DNA of 64,000 nt from Prorocentrum cordatum. Lineage: Eukaryota; Sar; Dinophyceae; Prorocentrales; Prorocentraceae. The DNA lies in assembly GCA_963575745.1 (NCBI GenBank), contig CAUYUJ010019893.1, positions 283,589 to 347,588 on the forward strand, read 5' to 3'. Of the stretch, positions 1 through 10,123 are shown one piece after another (position 1 is the first letter of the stretch; each line of letters opens with the position of its first letter). Under the pieces are notes generated by a model. It ran no database searches, was not told the origin of the DNA, and saw only the letters and a program-made list of their open reading frames with translations. The position numbers and the translations under genes are program-made.

Positions 1-157
1 GTCGCGCCTTCTGAGGAGTTGTCCTTGTCTTCGGGGAACGCTCAGGAAACTTATCAGAAGGCGGGGGGACTTCCGAGCCTTCTGAGAAGGCCCGCCCCCT
101 CTCACTTCCCCGCCGCGCTTGCCGCAAAAACAGGACTCTTTCCCCTCATGCCGCCAG
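1..157 (+). repeat. Intron end with palindromic CTTCTGAGAAGGC-type repeat
   Basis: This stretch precedes the eL6 exon and is read as the end of its last intron. It carries copies of a palindromic motif (CCTTCTGAGAAGGC and variants) and ends in a C-rich run with TCACTTCCCC. The same combination recurs near 36810-36920, 40935-41300 and 52200-52800, so it belongs to a dispersed fold-back repeat family. Confidence 0.5.
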
Positions 158-446
158 GCGCGTTAACCAGCGGTTCTGCATCGCGTCCAGCGCCAAGGTG
201 GATCTCAAGGGTGCGGACTATTCCAAGGTCGACGATGCCTACTTCACCAAGGAGGCGAGCAAGAAGAAGTCGGCAGCGATGTTCGCCTCGGACGCCGAGA
301 AGAAGGGCATCTCAGATGAGAAGAAGGCCGGGCAGAAAGGCATGGACGACAAGGTGGTGAAGGGCTTGGCAGCCGACATGAAGGCATACTTGAAGGCTAG
401 GTTCTCGCTGTCGGACAAAATGTATCCCCATGAGCTGAAGTTCTGA
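158..446 (+). CDS. RPL6: 60S ribosomal protein eL6 (L6), C-terminal exon
   Basis: This is the last exon of the cytosolic large-subunit ribosomal protein eL6, a structural protein of the 60S subunit. The frame runs from RRVNQRFCIASSAKVDL through DDAYF to the end SLSDKMYPHELKF and stops with TGA at 444-446. The VNQ-x-(Y/F)-x-IA-(T/S)S-x-KVD block, the Lys-rich middle with KAGQK, and the terminal YPHxLKF are hallmarks of the eukaryotic L6 C-terminus. The exon start is placed after CAG at 155-157, upstream of which the frame loses similarity. About 95 residues are present; the rest of the gene lies left of the window. Third positions are strongly G/C. Recognition is by memory of the family, so exact percent identity is unknown. 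Confidence 0.9.
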
Positions 447-2201
447 GCGTATCCGACTCTGAGCCTGACTGTCGAGGGCCTGCAGGTGCAATGGAGGTGC
501 GTCTCGCTCAGCAAAACCTCTCACACATGTTCTTCCTAGAGACGGCCCCCAGACCCTAGACGCCTCCTTGACACAACACTTACAAGTCTTTAGAGCCTCG
601 GAGGAGAAGGAATGGGAGCGGCTACAATCAAGGGAGGAAAAACCACCCGGACCGGACAAGTGGCGTTTATTGAACGGCTTTGCACTGTTCGATTCCTTCG
701 TTTGGCGCGTTTACTAAACGACTTCGCATGCCGAGGCGATTATTACGTGGGTGGATTGTTTGACTTCTATGTAATCGAGATGCTGTTGTTATCGTGCTTG
801 GCATATCTGCCAGCCAGTGCCCGTGGTCAACCATCCGCGGCCAGGCATGCATAACAAAACTATGGAAGAGGAGGACGAGTGGGAGGGAGGAGGAGGAGGA
901 GGAGGAGGAGGAGGCGGAGCGGGGAGGGGGAGGGGGAGGAGGGGGAGAAGAAGGAGGAGGACACGGAGGAGGGGGGAGGAGAAGGAGGTATGTGGAGGGA
1001 GCACGAGGGAGGGAGAGGATCGCTAGAGAAACAGCTATGGACGGACCTCAGGGGCAGCGAGCTCATTCCGACCCCGACTTGGCACGTATGATTACAAGAA
1101 CGAAGCCCGACACCCGAAAGACGTAAACATTACGCATTCGGAGGTCGCTGGACCCCCGCCGACTTCAGCGCGCTCCGCGCGCCAGGGTCAGGGGCACAGC
1201 TTCGAGAATGAGCAACGTCCGCGCGGACCTCCGAGCATGCGCGTTTATGGCTACAGAGTCTTGGCTCCCTTCGCCCCGTCGAGGGCAGCAGGAGGGGATC
1301 CCGCGCAGATCTGGGATCTGGGGCCTCTGGCGTGGTCTGTCAGCGAAGCCACGATGCGTTCGCACGGCGACGCGCGCCTGGAGTCCTGCGACAAGTCGTT
1401 GCATGTCGTCGTCGTTGCCGTCGTCCTCGTCGCCGTCGTTGTCGTCGTCGTCGTCGTCGTCGTCGTCGTTTTCCATCCCCAGCTCCCTCGTGCGCCTGGC
1501 GGTGTGTGGCCCCACCGGTGTCGGCCCCTGTTTAGCGTTTCTTCTGGCAGCAGCTTGAACTGAATGCCCCAATCGAAGGCGCGAAGCCAGTCGAAGCGGA
1601 TCAATCAAGGGAAGGAGCGGATCACAATCGAGATAGAAGAGAGGGGAGGGGACAGGCGAGTAGCGAGGAGCTCATGACTTGACTGCGTGCATTGCTTGAG
1701 GAGGAGCAGGGGGAAGAGGAGGATGACGCGGTAGAGAGGGAGCGAGTTAGGGGGGGGGTCCTCTTCGCCCGTCCGCTCCGCCTTCTTCCCTCCATCCTCC
1801 TCCGCCCTCCTCCGCCATTTTTCTCCTCCCTCCCACCCTTCCTCCTCCCTCCTTCCTCACTCCTCGCTGACCTGGCCCTGCAGGGCCCCACCCCCGCCTG
1901 GGTGGCAAGAACCCTCCTCAAAGGGAGTCCACCCCGAACTGGCTGCTTCGGACTCGAGGGTCGCTTCCCCCCCGGGGCTGTCCCAACCACGCCTCATCCC
2001 ACTCGCGGGTCCTGTTGAGGCCATTCGGGATTACAGGGTGCCTGTTGAGGCCAGTTGGATCTAGGTACTCGGGAGGAGGAGGCGGAGGAGGAGGAGGAGG
2101 ATGAGGCGGAGGAGGAGGAGGAGGAGGACGGGGAGGAGGGGGCGATTCCACCCCTCGACCGTCTTTCCTCCGCTCCGCTCCCCTCCGCTCGCCCGCGACA
2201 G
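447..2201. other. Intergenic or intronic repeats, no gene recognised
   Basis: No protein-like frame with the local G/C-third-position signature is seen here. The stretch holds an imperfect GGA array (about 880-1005), a hairpin-type element (about 1132-1250), a GTC/GTT array (about 1400-1475), a C/T-rich segment (about 1770-1870) and a second GGA array (about 2075-2135). The end, 2161-2201, is a long pyrimidine run ending in CAG that looks like a splice acceptor. Confidence 0.6.
1132..1250. repeat. Hairpin-type MITE copy (GGTCCGCGCGGA family)
   Basis: The segment begins with GGAGGTCGCTGGACCCCCGC and ends with GTCCGCGCGGACCTCCGAGC, with a central GCGCGCTCCGCGCGCCAGG core. The same arms and core occur at about 19595-19665, 34665-34835, 40760-40912 and 52822-52945. 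It is read as a short non-autonomous fold-back element; ends are approximate. Confidence 0.5.
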
Positions 2202-2290
2202 GACGCCATCGCCGACCGCGAGGCGTCGCTGCCGCGCGCGGCCCCCGAGGGGCACGCGTGGCTGATCCACGACGCCGGCTTCGACGCGCC
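2202..2290 (+). CDS. Candidate internal exon, unknown protein
   Basis: A 40-base pyrimidine-rich run ends in ACAG at 2198-2201, an excellent splice acceptor. The frame that follows (DAIADREASLPRAAPEG, then HAWLIHDAGFDA) has G or C at every third position for about 30 codons, the signature of the sure exons in this window. Beyond 2290 the frame enters a C-run and then repeat-like sequence, so the exon end is uncertain and would need a GC or GA donor. I do not recognise the protein. It lies downstream of eL6 and is probably part of a separate gene. Confidence 0.4.
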
Positions 2291-3094
2291 CCCCCCGCGG
2301 GGAGGGGAAAGCGAACAGAGTCGGGGGAGCGTAAGACCCGGGTTTGCCAGGACTCGGGTTCGCCATCGTTTTTTGACGACCGCGCCTCGGAGTTTGACGA
2401 GGAGGAGTTTCGTCATTTTTTTGACGACCTCGTCGGGGATTTCCGAGTCCCCTGTACCCAGGTCTGACGTCCCCCTGACAGAGGATCGGAGCAGGGAAAG
2501 GTACCTACCCCCCTCGCCCGTGCTCCAATTGCTGGGCCTCTCGGGAGGCCTTCGTCGCCCCGCTGGGTGCGCTTCGGCATGCTGGCCAGAACGCGCCCCG
2601 GGAGAGATCTGGGGAGCAGCGGCATCTCCCCGGAGGGGAGAGCAAGAGAGTGTGTTTTCATTCTCTGGGCCACAGCGCGCGTCATAGGACATCTCATCCC
2701 CCCCTTCCCTCCCACACCCTTCATCCCACATAGCGCGACGCTCCCCCAATAACGTGACGCAGTGCGTCCAGCACCACAGTCTGTGGTGTCAGTCCCGCAC
2801 TGGGGGGGGGGGGGGGGCGGCGCTGGTTGCGTTATGCCCCCCCCTCCCCGCCCCCCGTCCCCCCCCCCTTCCGAACGCCCGCCACCACCGCGGAGAATAC
2901 ATGGTCTCCAAGACAAGAACATGTGGTCCAGTTGGTGCCAATCGTGTCTTAGAGCACATGCTTTTGAATAAGCGCCCCCTTGACTGACCAGCGCCCCTTG
3001 GTTGAGGAGCACTCCAGAGCTCGTTTTGGACGGATCCCCGATGCCGCACCCCGGGGGGGACCCTCATGATCTGCTTCCTGCTCCGAAATCTCAA

Positions 3095-3251
3095 GTCGGG
3101 CATGTCCCCCTACAGGAAGAATACTCATGAATAGTGCAGCACAAGTCTGGGGGACGACTTTTCGTGCTCGTTTGGCTATTTTCAGAAATTTGCTGACCTT
3201 TTTGTTTGTTGTTCTTCCACACAGATACGCCTGTAGGAGGACATGCGCGAC
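3095..3251. mobile_element. MITE with GTCGGGCATGTCCC terminal inverted repeats
   Basis: The left end reads GTCGGGCATGTCCCCCTACA and the right end, read on the other strand, GTCGCGCATGTCCTCCTACA, so the two ends are imperfect inverted repeats of about 22 bp. The 157-bp body is relatively AT-rich and has no coding capacity. Relatives lie at 41481-41633, 41791-41982, 48144-50742 (interrupted) and 52284-52430. Confidence 0.75.
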
Positions 3252-3294
3252 CTACTCCGAATCATGGAGGTAGTTTTGTCCTCATTCGATCGAT

Positions 3295-3760
3295 ACGTCC
3301 CGCTGCCCTCTCCTCCCCTCCCCTCCCGCCCCTCCCCCCTCTTCCTGCCCTTCGCCTCCCTTCGTCCCTCACTGTTTCCGTCGTTCCTCTCCCCACCTTC
3401 CCTCCGCATCGTCACCTCTCTCCCCATCGCATCCCTCGTCCCTGCATCCCTATCTCTGTCTCTCTCCTCCTTCCATCGTCCCTCTCTCCCTTCTCTCTCC
3501 CCATCGCATCCCTCTGTCCCCGCTTCCTTCCGCCCCCTTTCACTCGCATCAGAGAATCCCTCTCCCCCTTTCGTCCTTTTTTGTCCCCCCCCTTCTCCCT
3601 CCCCGCCGCCTTCCTTCCCATCGCCCTTCACGCCCCCCCCCCTTCTCTCCCCGCCCCCTCCGCTCATGCAAGTAGGATTCCCTTGGTCTCCCTGTCCTAC
3701 CCCCCCCCCTCCACGCTCTCCCCTCCCACCCCTCCTGCCCTCGCCGTTTCCCCCTCGCCT
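3295..3760. repeat. Polypyrimidine tract (C/T-rich, about 460 bp)
   Basis: Nearly all bases are C or T on the plus strand, with short repeats of CTCCC, CCCTC and CATCGC. Open frames on both strands here are a product of composition. Such tracts can form triplex DNA; no function is implied. Confidence 0.7.
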
Positions 3761-3974
3761 CAGCGTCGCCCCTCCGGGAACACCCATACTCCTCCAGAAG
3801 CATCCGAAGGCCGCAGACCACACACGTCATCAGATCGAACGTGGGAGACAGTGAATTGGCGAGCGCCTCCTCCATAAGCCTCGCCATCCCCCTCCTCCCC
3901 ACCGCCCCTTCCCCACCATGCCTCAGCTCCGTTCCTCGGGGAGCATCCCGTTTATTCCAGAAGAACTCGAAGGC

Positions 3975-4035
3975 CGCCGAACACACGCACACACATACAC
4001 ACGCACACGCACACGCACACGCACACGCACACGAA
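3975..4035. repeat. AC dinucleotide microsatellite
   Basis: An imperfect run of ACACAC and ACGCAC units about 60 bp long. Confidence 0.85.
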
Positions 4036-4685
4036 CATCGAAAGGGACATAGGAGAACATCCTCCTCAGTAAGGCCTCGGGCTGCGCACAGACAACCCGC
4101 CCAGGTAGTCCTGGCTGGCCTGGGCAGGCCCCCCGCGCAGTCCCAGCCTGGGGGGCTGTCCGTGCGCAGCCTGGAGCATCGGCTTCCTGCCAGAGCCTGG
4201 CCGCCCCTTGTTTGCGCTCCGGCTCTCTCGTGCCCTCTTGGGCCTTGCCAGGGGCGGGCAGGGGCCCGCCCGGGCCAGGCCGGTCCGGAGGCCTGACTCG
4301 ATCGACGCGTCGAGATCCGAGGCCAATTCAGATCCTTGCGTAGACGGCACGAGGGCTCATGGAGCACAGCCCCAGCATTGGAGGGGGGGCCCTCCTTCCA
4401 GTCTTTGTGGCTGGTGTCTCTGCCCCAGGAGTGCTCGCCGTGTGGGGAGGGGACCTCTACGGGGCTTTGGGCCTTCGGCGACAGGGCTCGTGCTAATGGC
4501 CCGTGCTCTTGCGGCCATGCCTCGGACTCTTGGCCCCGGGGGGGGGGGCCCGTGGGGCCGCGCGCCCCACCTGGGGCACCCATACCGCACCACAGGCCCT
4601 GGGCCCCATGCGGCTGCCTCCAGATGCTCCAGGATTCTCTCAGATGGCCCCAGTGCCCTGCAAACTCAGCTGCCTTGATGCGCCC

Positions 4686-4852
4686 GCTTTGATACGCAAC
4701 TCGCACCGTGCTCAAAACGTCCGTGTCGATACGTTGCGTGTTGGCTCAACGTACTGGCCCACGTTATGGCGAACGTATCGTGTCAGACCTACGTTTTCAG
4801 GGTCTTCGCAGAGCTTCGTCTCAATAAGCTACGTGTTGCGTGTTGCGTAGCG
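4686..4852. repeat. Dispersed repeat with CGTGTTGCGT ends, copy 1
   Basis: It shares TACGCAAC-type ends, a central ACGTTGCGTGTTGGCTC and the block GGCGAACGTATC with 53568-53724. The two copies have diverged. The ends are roughly inverted (TACGCAAC on the left, GTTGCGTA on the right), so this may be a small inverted-repeat element. Confidence 0.5.
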
Positions 4853-5426
4853 GGGCAGCTAAGCCTCCAGGGTGTTCAGAGTGGGTTCCCCGACAGCCTT
4901 AGGTGGCGTCAAGACGGCCCAAGAAGCTCTCAGGACGCCCTAACATGTCCTCAGAGGAGCAGGCAACGGCATGGGGGCAGAACTTAGGCTTCCCTATACG
5001 TTGGAACTGTTTCAGATCTATACGTGCCCTCAGCCTGGCCCCATGCCAAAGACCGAGCCCAGCGCGACTTCAGCAAACAACGCGTGGGGGTTCCAGCCAA
5101 AGACCTGATCATCCGTGCACGGCCCCTCTGGCGCATCAGCGCGAGAGCTTCCCAGCCCAAGACCTGATCAGCCGGGCACGACCCCCTGATCATCCGGGAG
5201 AGACGCTGGGCCCCAGGGAAGTGGAATTTGAGCTCGCGCAAGCCACGCGATGGCTCGTAGTATAGAATCCCGTAAGGCCATTCCTTGCGCTCTACCCTCC
5301 TCCTGTGCCTCCTCGGCCCCCTGGGGGACCCCCCCGGGGTTGTCAAGAGGTCGCCCGAGTCCCCACGCGAGGCCCAATGGACCTCCGAGGGTTCCCTGAC
5401 GCCTGCAGCAGGCTCGAAAGTTATCA

Positions 5427-5532
5427 TAAAATTATTCCTCGCATGTACATTCACGCGTTCCCACACGTGCAATGGGCAACCCACATACGTGCAGCTGGCT
5501 GGGACCGCCCTGGGGAGCCTCCAGGGCACCCA
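5427..5532 (-). repeat. Split direct repeat B2 (3' terminus)
   Basis: The 106 bp from TAAAATTATTCC to CCAGGGCACCCA match 5966-6071 with one difference by eye. It is the outer 3' end of the element. Thirty-five bases separate it from A2. Confidence 0.9.
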
Positions 5533-5567
5533 ACCAGCGGAACGCGAGGAAGCGGGTGGGCGGGGAA

Positions 5568-5965
5568 AGCAACCCAACCCGAGCAGCGTGCACCGCGGCA
5601 GCGGTAGCCCCGCGAGAAGCGATGCGCACGCGCACCCCCTGACCCTGCAGGGCCTGCTGCGCCTGCGTACTGACGCAGGGTCCACTAGGTCCCTGGTGCA
5701 CTCGACGACGAACAACCAACGACAGAGGGACACGGACGGACGGACACGGACAGACGGCCAGAAGGGGAAACCGCACCCTGAACGGGCCAGGCGTGAGCAA
5801 GAACTTCCCCTCCAACTCCGCAGCTTCCGTAGGAAGCTACCGGCCATGAACGCGACGCCCGAAGCCAGGAGGCAAGGAGGCCAAAAGGCTAAGAGTGGAG
5901 AACAATCCTACTCCTCAAATTTCACTGCCCCCCAAATCACTCGCGCCTCGTGATTGAGGGGCGAC
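5568..5965 (-). repeat. Split direct repeat A2 (internal copy)
   Basis: These 398 bp align without gaps to 13072-13469, with about 13 substitutions. It abuts B1 exactly at 5965/5966. Confidence 0.92.
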
Positions 5966-6071
5966 TAAAATTATTCCTCGCATGTACATTCACGCGTTCC
6001 CACACGTGCAATGGGCAACCCACATACGTGCAGCTGGCTGGGGCCGCCCTGGGGAGCCTCCAGGGCACCCA
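5966..6071 (-). repeat. Split direct repeat B1 (internal copy)
   Basis: Copy of 5427-5532. It lies directly against A2 and beyond the recombinase reading frame. Confidence 0.9.
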
Positions 6072-6152
6072 CTGCACCCAGGTGGGTCCGGACAGCTGCG
6101 CGAAGCGGTTTGCTACTGGTATCTTTGCCCCCCCATGCAAGCAGGAGCATTT

Positions 6153-7638
6153 TTACTCAGCAGCGTCCGACGAATCTGAGTGTTCAACCAAGAACTCTGC
6201 TGCCGCCACGTTCCCCCGCGCCCTGGCTGAGGCGTGCGCAAATGCGGTGAGCCCGCGCCACCCACCAGAATAGAACAGGGCAGTGGGGCCGTTCGCCTGC
6301 AAACAATCCGTCGCCCAACCTCGGCGTTTTCTATGCCGCACGCCTGAGCCGCCACCTTGAGCGTGGCGAGGCTTCCCGAATATGTCAGGCCAGGAAACAG
6401 CGCTCCGGAATGACAGCTGTGGCGAGAAACAAGCACACAGACTCCACAGAGCGCTTTGCCCTGGAGGGCGCATATGCACCTCCGAACCACTTGCGCGGGC
6501 TCGGTGTAGCACTTCCTGTTGGTGAAAGTGATGGACACCTCCTTGCGCGTGCCGGCCGCCGCGGCGACGCAGACTGGCGCTGTCACCGATCCAATCTGGA
6601 GAACCTCGCCATACCGTAAACAAAATTGACGCGCCACGACCCAGGACGCCCCAACGTCGGGCAGGCCGAACGCCGAGCACCACGTGGACAGCGCTTTGGT
6701 CTCAGCAGCGGCGGCGCGAACGCGAGGCCGTCTGAACGACCGGCCTGCCTTTCAGCGCCGCGGACGACCCGGGCAGTATCTGCCAGGGCGCCCACAGGGA
6801 AACGCATCCAATGCAGCACAGAGCGGAGGTGGGACAAATATCGCGCCAAGGTCCCTGCACTCCGAAATAAGCTTATATATCCGTCAACCACAGGCGTCGT
6901 CGGCGGCCAAGCTGCAGATGCCGAGCGCAAGGCCACCTGGCCGTACAACCGCACTGCAGAAGAGTAGCCCCTCGCACTGGCGCGCCACCCGCAAAATTCG
7001 AGCCACGCAGCCTGCTCACTCATGGCCCCCAAGTCGACAACATGGCGGCTGCGAGTCAGCTCTTGCCTCGGCGAAGAAGAGGGCAGCGGAAACACATCCC
7101 CATCAATTCTGGCCAAAACCAAGATGGCATCTGCGAGTATTGCAGGACCTGGCATTTCCCCAGACGCGCGGGCTACAGCGCAAAGCTTGAGAGCCGCGCG
7201 CGCGGCCATTGCCCGAGAGTTTGTCCCTGATGCACGAGCAGGCACAGGCGATTCGGGGAGTATCGGGGCCACAGTACCGCGCACTGCGCGCTCAGGTTCT
7301 GCAGAAACACCTGCTGCGCACAGCTCTGTGAGCACCTCCGCGAAGGGCAAAGGTACCCCTCTGGGCGCAGACCAAATGTCCTGCGCCTCTGCCGCCGAAA
7401 TGCCAAGGAAATCCGAATGATCCACTGCTCCCTCGACGGCCAGATCCGATTCAATTCTTCGCACGTCGACTGTGAGACCTGAAATGCTCGCCGCTCTTCG
7501 CAGCAAAACGCCAAGCGCGGAACTACCAGCCGGTTCCACGTGGCCACGCGCACCATTCAACCTGGAACGGACCTGGCGACCATCATCTCGAGCAAGCTCG
7601 TCCTGTCGCGCCCTACTCTGGCCAATGAAATGCAACAT
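6153..7638 (-). pseudogene. Tyrosine recombinase of the split-repeat retrotransposon, frameshifted
   Basis: The product would join and integrate the circular DNA copy of the element. The first part (ATG at 7638, in frame to 6583) has a helical core-binding-like region, with SEQAAWLEFCGW, GYSSAVRLYGQ and ARYLSHLRSVLHWMR. Near 6637 the frame changes; the next frame carries ARQFCLRYGEVLQI, a likely catalytic-arginine box, and FTNRKCYTEP. Near 6320 the frame changes again to RGWATDCLQANGPTALFYSG, ending EFLVEHSDSSDAAE. The expected HxxR box sits at this second break and is missing, and no clear nucleophilic tyrosine follows GGWRG. At least two frame breaks and lost catalytic residues point to an inactive copy; sequencing error could explain part of it. 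Confidence 0.75.
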
Positions 7639-7996
7639 TTGCTCCAATCGGCTACGGGCGGAAGTGCGCGCTGGACGACGAATGACACTGAGCAGGCGCA
7701 ACAATGACCACTACACAGCCTCGCGATCACACGCTGGTCACGGACCAGCCGACGGGCACACAAATCAATTTTCGGACTCCGAGGCCCTGGGGAAACAACC
7801 TAAGGCACAAACTGCCAGAAACTGAGCCGAACCTCTTGGATCCAAAAGGCGCGCCCAGGGCGCCAAAAACAAACGGGAAACTGCGTTCCTACGAGAGACC
7901 TGCCAAGGTGGCACGCAAAGCTGTCGATTTGTGCCGCGCGACGGTGGCGACGCCACACCTGACAGCGAAAGCTCTTTTTTCCACGGCTGGGTGCAG

Positions 7997-10018
7997 TCAC
8001 TCCGCGTCCCGAGGCAGTGCTGCCGGCCATAAACAGGCAATTTGCTTGAAATTTCGGGCGCCAAATGCGGCCGCAGCTGCGTCCCAGGTTTCCCACCTGG
8101 TGGGCCCATCGGCGAGGTTCAGCTTACTTGGAACACGGAACGCATGCAAAGAGATGCTGGCCCTGGCGACCTGGAACCAGAAATCTGTGACCAAAGCATT
8201 GAGATCGGTCTGTCTGCTCGCTCCGCGCGCAAGCACGTGTAACGCTGGATTGCAATCCACGAGAAGAAGTACTTCGCAGTCAGCCAGCCCGCGCTCGATT
8301 AAACATCGGATTGCGCACGCCGCGGCAAGCAGCTCCCACAGCGCAATCTGGGTGCGCCGTGGATGCGCCCACCGCCGAGCCTCCTGCGGCACCCAGGCTG
8401 CGCTCCACAATCGGAGACTCGGGTGCGCCAGTGCGAATGCTATTCCTCCATCTCCCGCAGCATCTGCATGCGCAATGCACCGCTCCACGGCGCGCGGCGC
8501 AAGCTGAATCCGCCTTGTCGGCGCCTCGGCTAAAAATGCGAACCGCCAGCGGAGCGCCGTCCGGACGCGCGCCGTCAAACCAGCAGCGCGGCGAATCGCT
8601 TGCCAGCGAAGCGCTGCGAGATACGCCCTGGCGCCCTTTCCGAAAACAGCGCTGCCGGCCCAATTCAGGCGGCCGGCCAACCGCTTCGCTTCGGCCGGGC
8701 GGAGGGCGTCACTCTGGGGAGCTTTTTGAATGGTCACAAGCCACTTCTGCTGTTTAGCTGGCCCAATCTGGAAGATGATTTCGCCTGGGCGCGCAGAAAC
8801 GTCTACTCCTAGGATGGCGGTGCTCGTGGCGCCTCTCACGCGCTTCGAAGGCTCAAGCACCCGGCCTGTCAGGCCCAGCAGCTGCTCCGCGCAACGCGCT
8901 GTCCCCACTGGTCCTGTCAGCGCGCTTGCTCCGCCCAGGCACCTATCGGCAGAGAACGAATCGTCCACAAACTGGGGATATGCCACAAACAGCTCGCGCG
9001 CAAGCAACGCCTGGAAGAACGAACCAAGCCTATGCCAGCTGTGGGCAGAAGCGCTCGACCCAAAAGGGCAGCAAATCAGCTGCAGACCTTTGGCCTGCTC
9101 GGCTGCAGTGCACCAGGAAATGACAGCGAAAGGCAAGTGTTCCCCCTGCAGCGGCAGGGATTTAAAGGCACCTTTTAAATCCTCTTTCCGGAAGCACACA
9201 GCGCACTCGCGCGGCGCATCGCCAGCGACAGACCGCGCAACAGCGAGCAGAGTGTCCAAAGTGTCGACCGGCATGGGTTCCCCAATTGCCGTTGCTGAAT
9301 TGACCAGAGACCCTGAGAAATCATCAATCAAGCGAACCTTGGGGATGAACTCGCCGCCTACTTCCTTCCACCCCTCCAGGGCAGGGAATCGGGCAGAGAT
9401 CACGGAGGCGGCGGGGCGCAGCTCTGTCCACCATGCCTTCTTTTCGGCTACCTCCTGCACGCATTTCGCCTCAAAAGCGTTCCAGACTGCAGGCTGCGCG
9501 GCCGACGGTCGGCGCACTCGCTCCAAAGTGTTTGCGTTGTTCTCGAAACAACGCTCGGCGAGAGACTCTGCAGTCTCTGATGCTGCAGGGTACGCGACGG
9601 GCGGCAAAATGCCGCTCCGAGGCAACTGGCCAAGCAAAGGGAACCCTCGTTTGAGATCTTCCACCAGGCGGCAGTCTGGCCAGCCAATTGCTTCAATCAT
9701 TTCCGCCAGAAGAATGAGATTCTTCTCGGGCCCCAGGACAAGCTGACAATGCTCGGGCAAGAGCGCAAACGCACATCTCCAGGCTGAATCTGTTTCGCGC
9801 ATTCGCGCGGCCCAGTGCTGGAGCCTCGCCGCGCGGTGCGCGTGAAGCTCGGAATCTGACAGGGATTCCGCCCCCGTCAGCGCCTCAGCTATTACTGTTG
9901 GCACTGGCGGGAGCCCTTCGTGTGCAGGCAAAGAAAGAGCCCATTCCAGCTGACTCCAAGGGTCCATGGAGCCTAGCAAAACAGGATTGCCTAGCAAGGA
10001 ATCCACGGCTTCGCTCAA
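7997..10018 (-). CDS. Reverse transcriptase-RNase H polyprotein of the split-repeat retrotransposon
   Basis: Copies the element RNA into DNA. In the 673-residue open frame the RT motifs are LIDDFSGSLVN (about 230), EDLKGAFKSLPL with catalytic Asp280, and YPQFVDDSFS with the Asp pair at 352-353. RNase H follows with Asp519 (HADAAGDGGIAFAL), Glu562 (LWELLAAA), Asp588 (LLLVDCNP) and Asp637 (LNLADGPT), so the full acidic set is present. This RT plus compact RNase H resembles DIRS-like pol. The listed start is a TTG codon; the frame is open back to a TGA at 10124-10126 that ends gag in the same frame, so translation may come from readthrough. It ends about 360 bp before the recombinase ATG. It looks intact. 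Confidence 0.88.
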   Translation of the reverse strand: MSEAVDSLLGNPVLLGSMDPWSQLEWALSLPAHEGLPPVPTVIAEALTGAESLSDSELHAHRAARLQHWAARMRETDSAWRCAFALLPEHCQLVLGPEKNLILLAEMIEAIGWPDCRLVEDLKRGFPLLGQLPRSGILPPVAYPAASETAESLAERCFENNANTLERVRRPSAAQPAVWNAFEAKCVQEVAEKKAWWTELRPAASVISARFPALEGWKEVGGEFIPKVRLIDDFSGSLVNSATAIGEPMPVDTLDTLLAVARSVAGDAPRECAVCFRKEDLKGAFKSLPLQGEHLPFAVISWCTAAEQAKGLQLICCPFGSSASAHSWHRLGSFFQALLARELFVAYPQFVDDSFSADRCLGGASALTGPVGTARCAEQLLGLTGRVLEPSKRVRGATSTAILGVDVSARPGEIIFQIGPAKQQKWLVTIQKAPQSDALRPAEAKRLAGRLNWAGSAVFGKGARAYLAALRWQAIRRAAGLTARVRTALRWRFAFLAEAPTRRIQLAPRAVERCIAHADAAGDGGIAFALAHPSLRLWSAAWVPQEARRWAHPRRTQIALWELLAAACAIRCLIERGLADCEVLLLVDCNPALHVLARGASRQTDLNALVTDFWFQVARASISLHAFRVPSKLNLADGPTRWETWDAAAAAFGARNFKQIACLWPAALPRDAE

Positions 10019-10123
10019 GGCAGCAAACCCACCGAGCGAATGCTCCAGGGACTCGCGGTCCTTTAAAACACTTGTAGGGGTACTATCGGCATCACTGGCC
10101 GACGCGTCTTCGGACGCCTGGCT

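Larger units (their letters stand above)
2291..5426. other. Repeat-rich stretch without a recognised gene
   Basis: It holds a duplicated TTTTTTGACGACC motif (2370-2440), G- and C-runs (2800-2870), a MITE (3095-3251), a C/T-only tract (about 3295-3760), an AC dinucleotide array (about 3975-4035), and a short dispersed repeat rich in CGTGTTGCGT (about 4686-4852). Long frames over the C/T tract are compositional. Nothing else could be supported. Confidence 0.6.
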
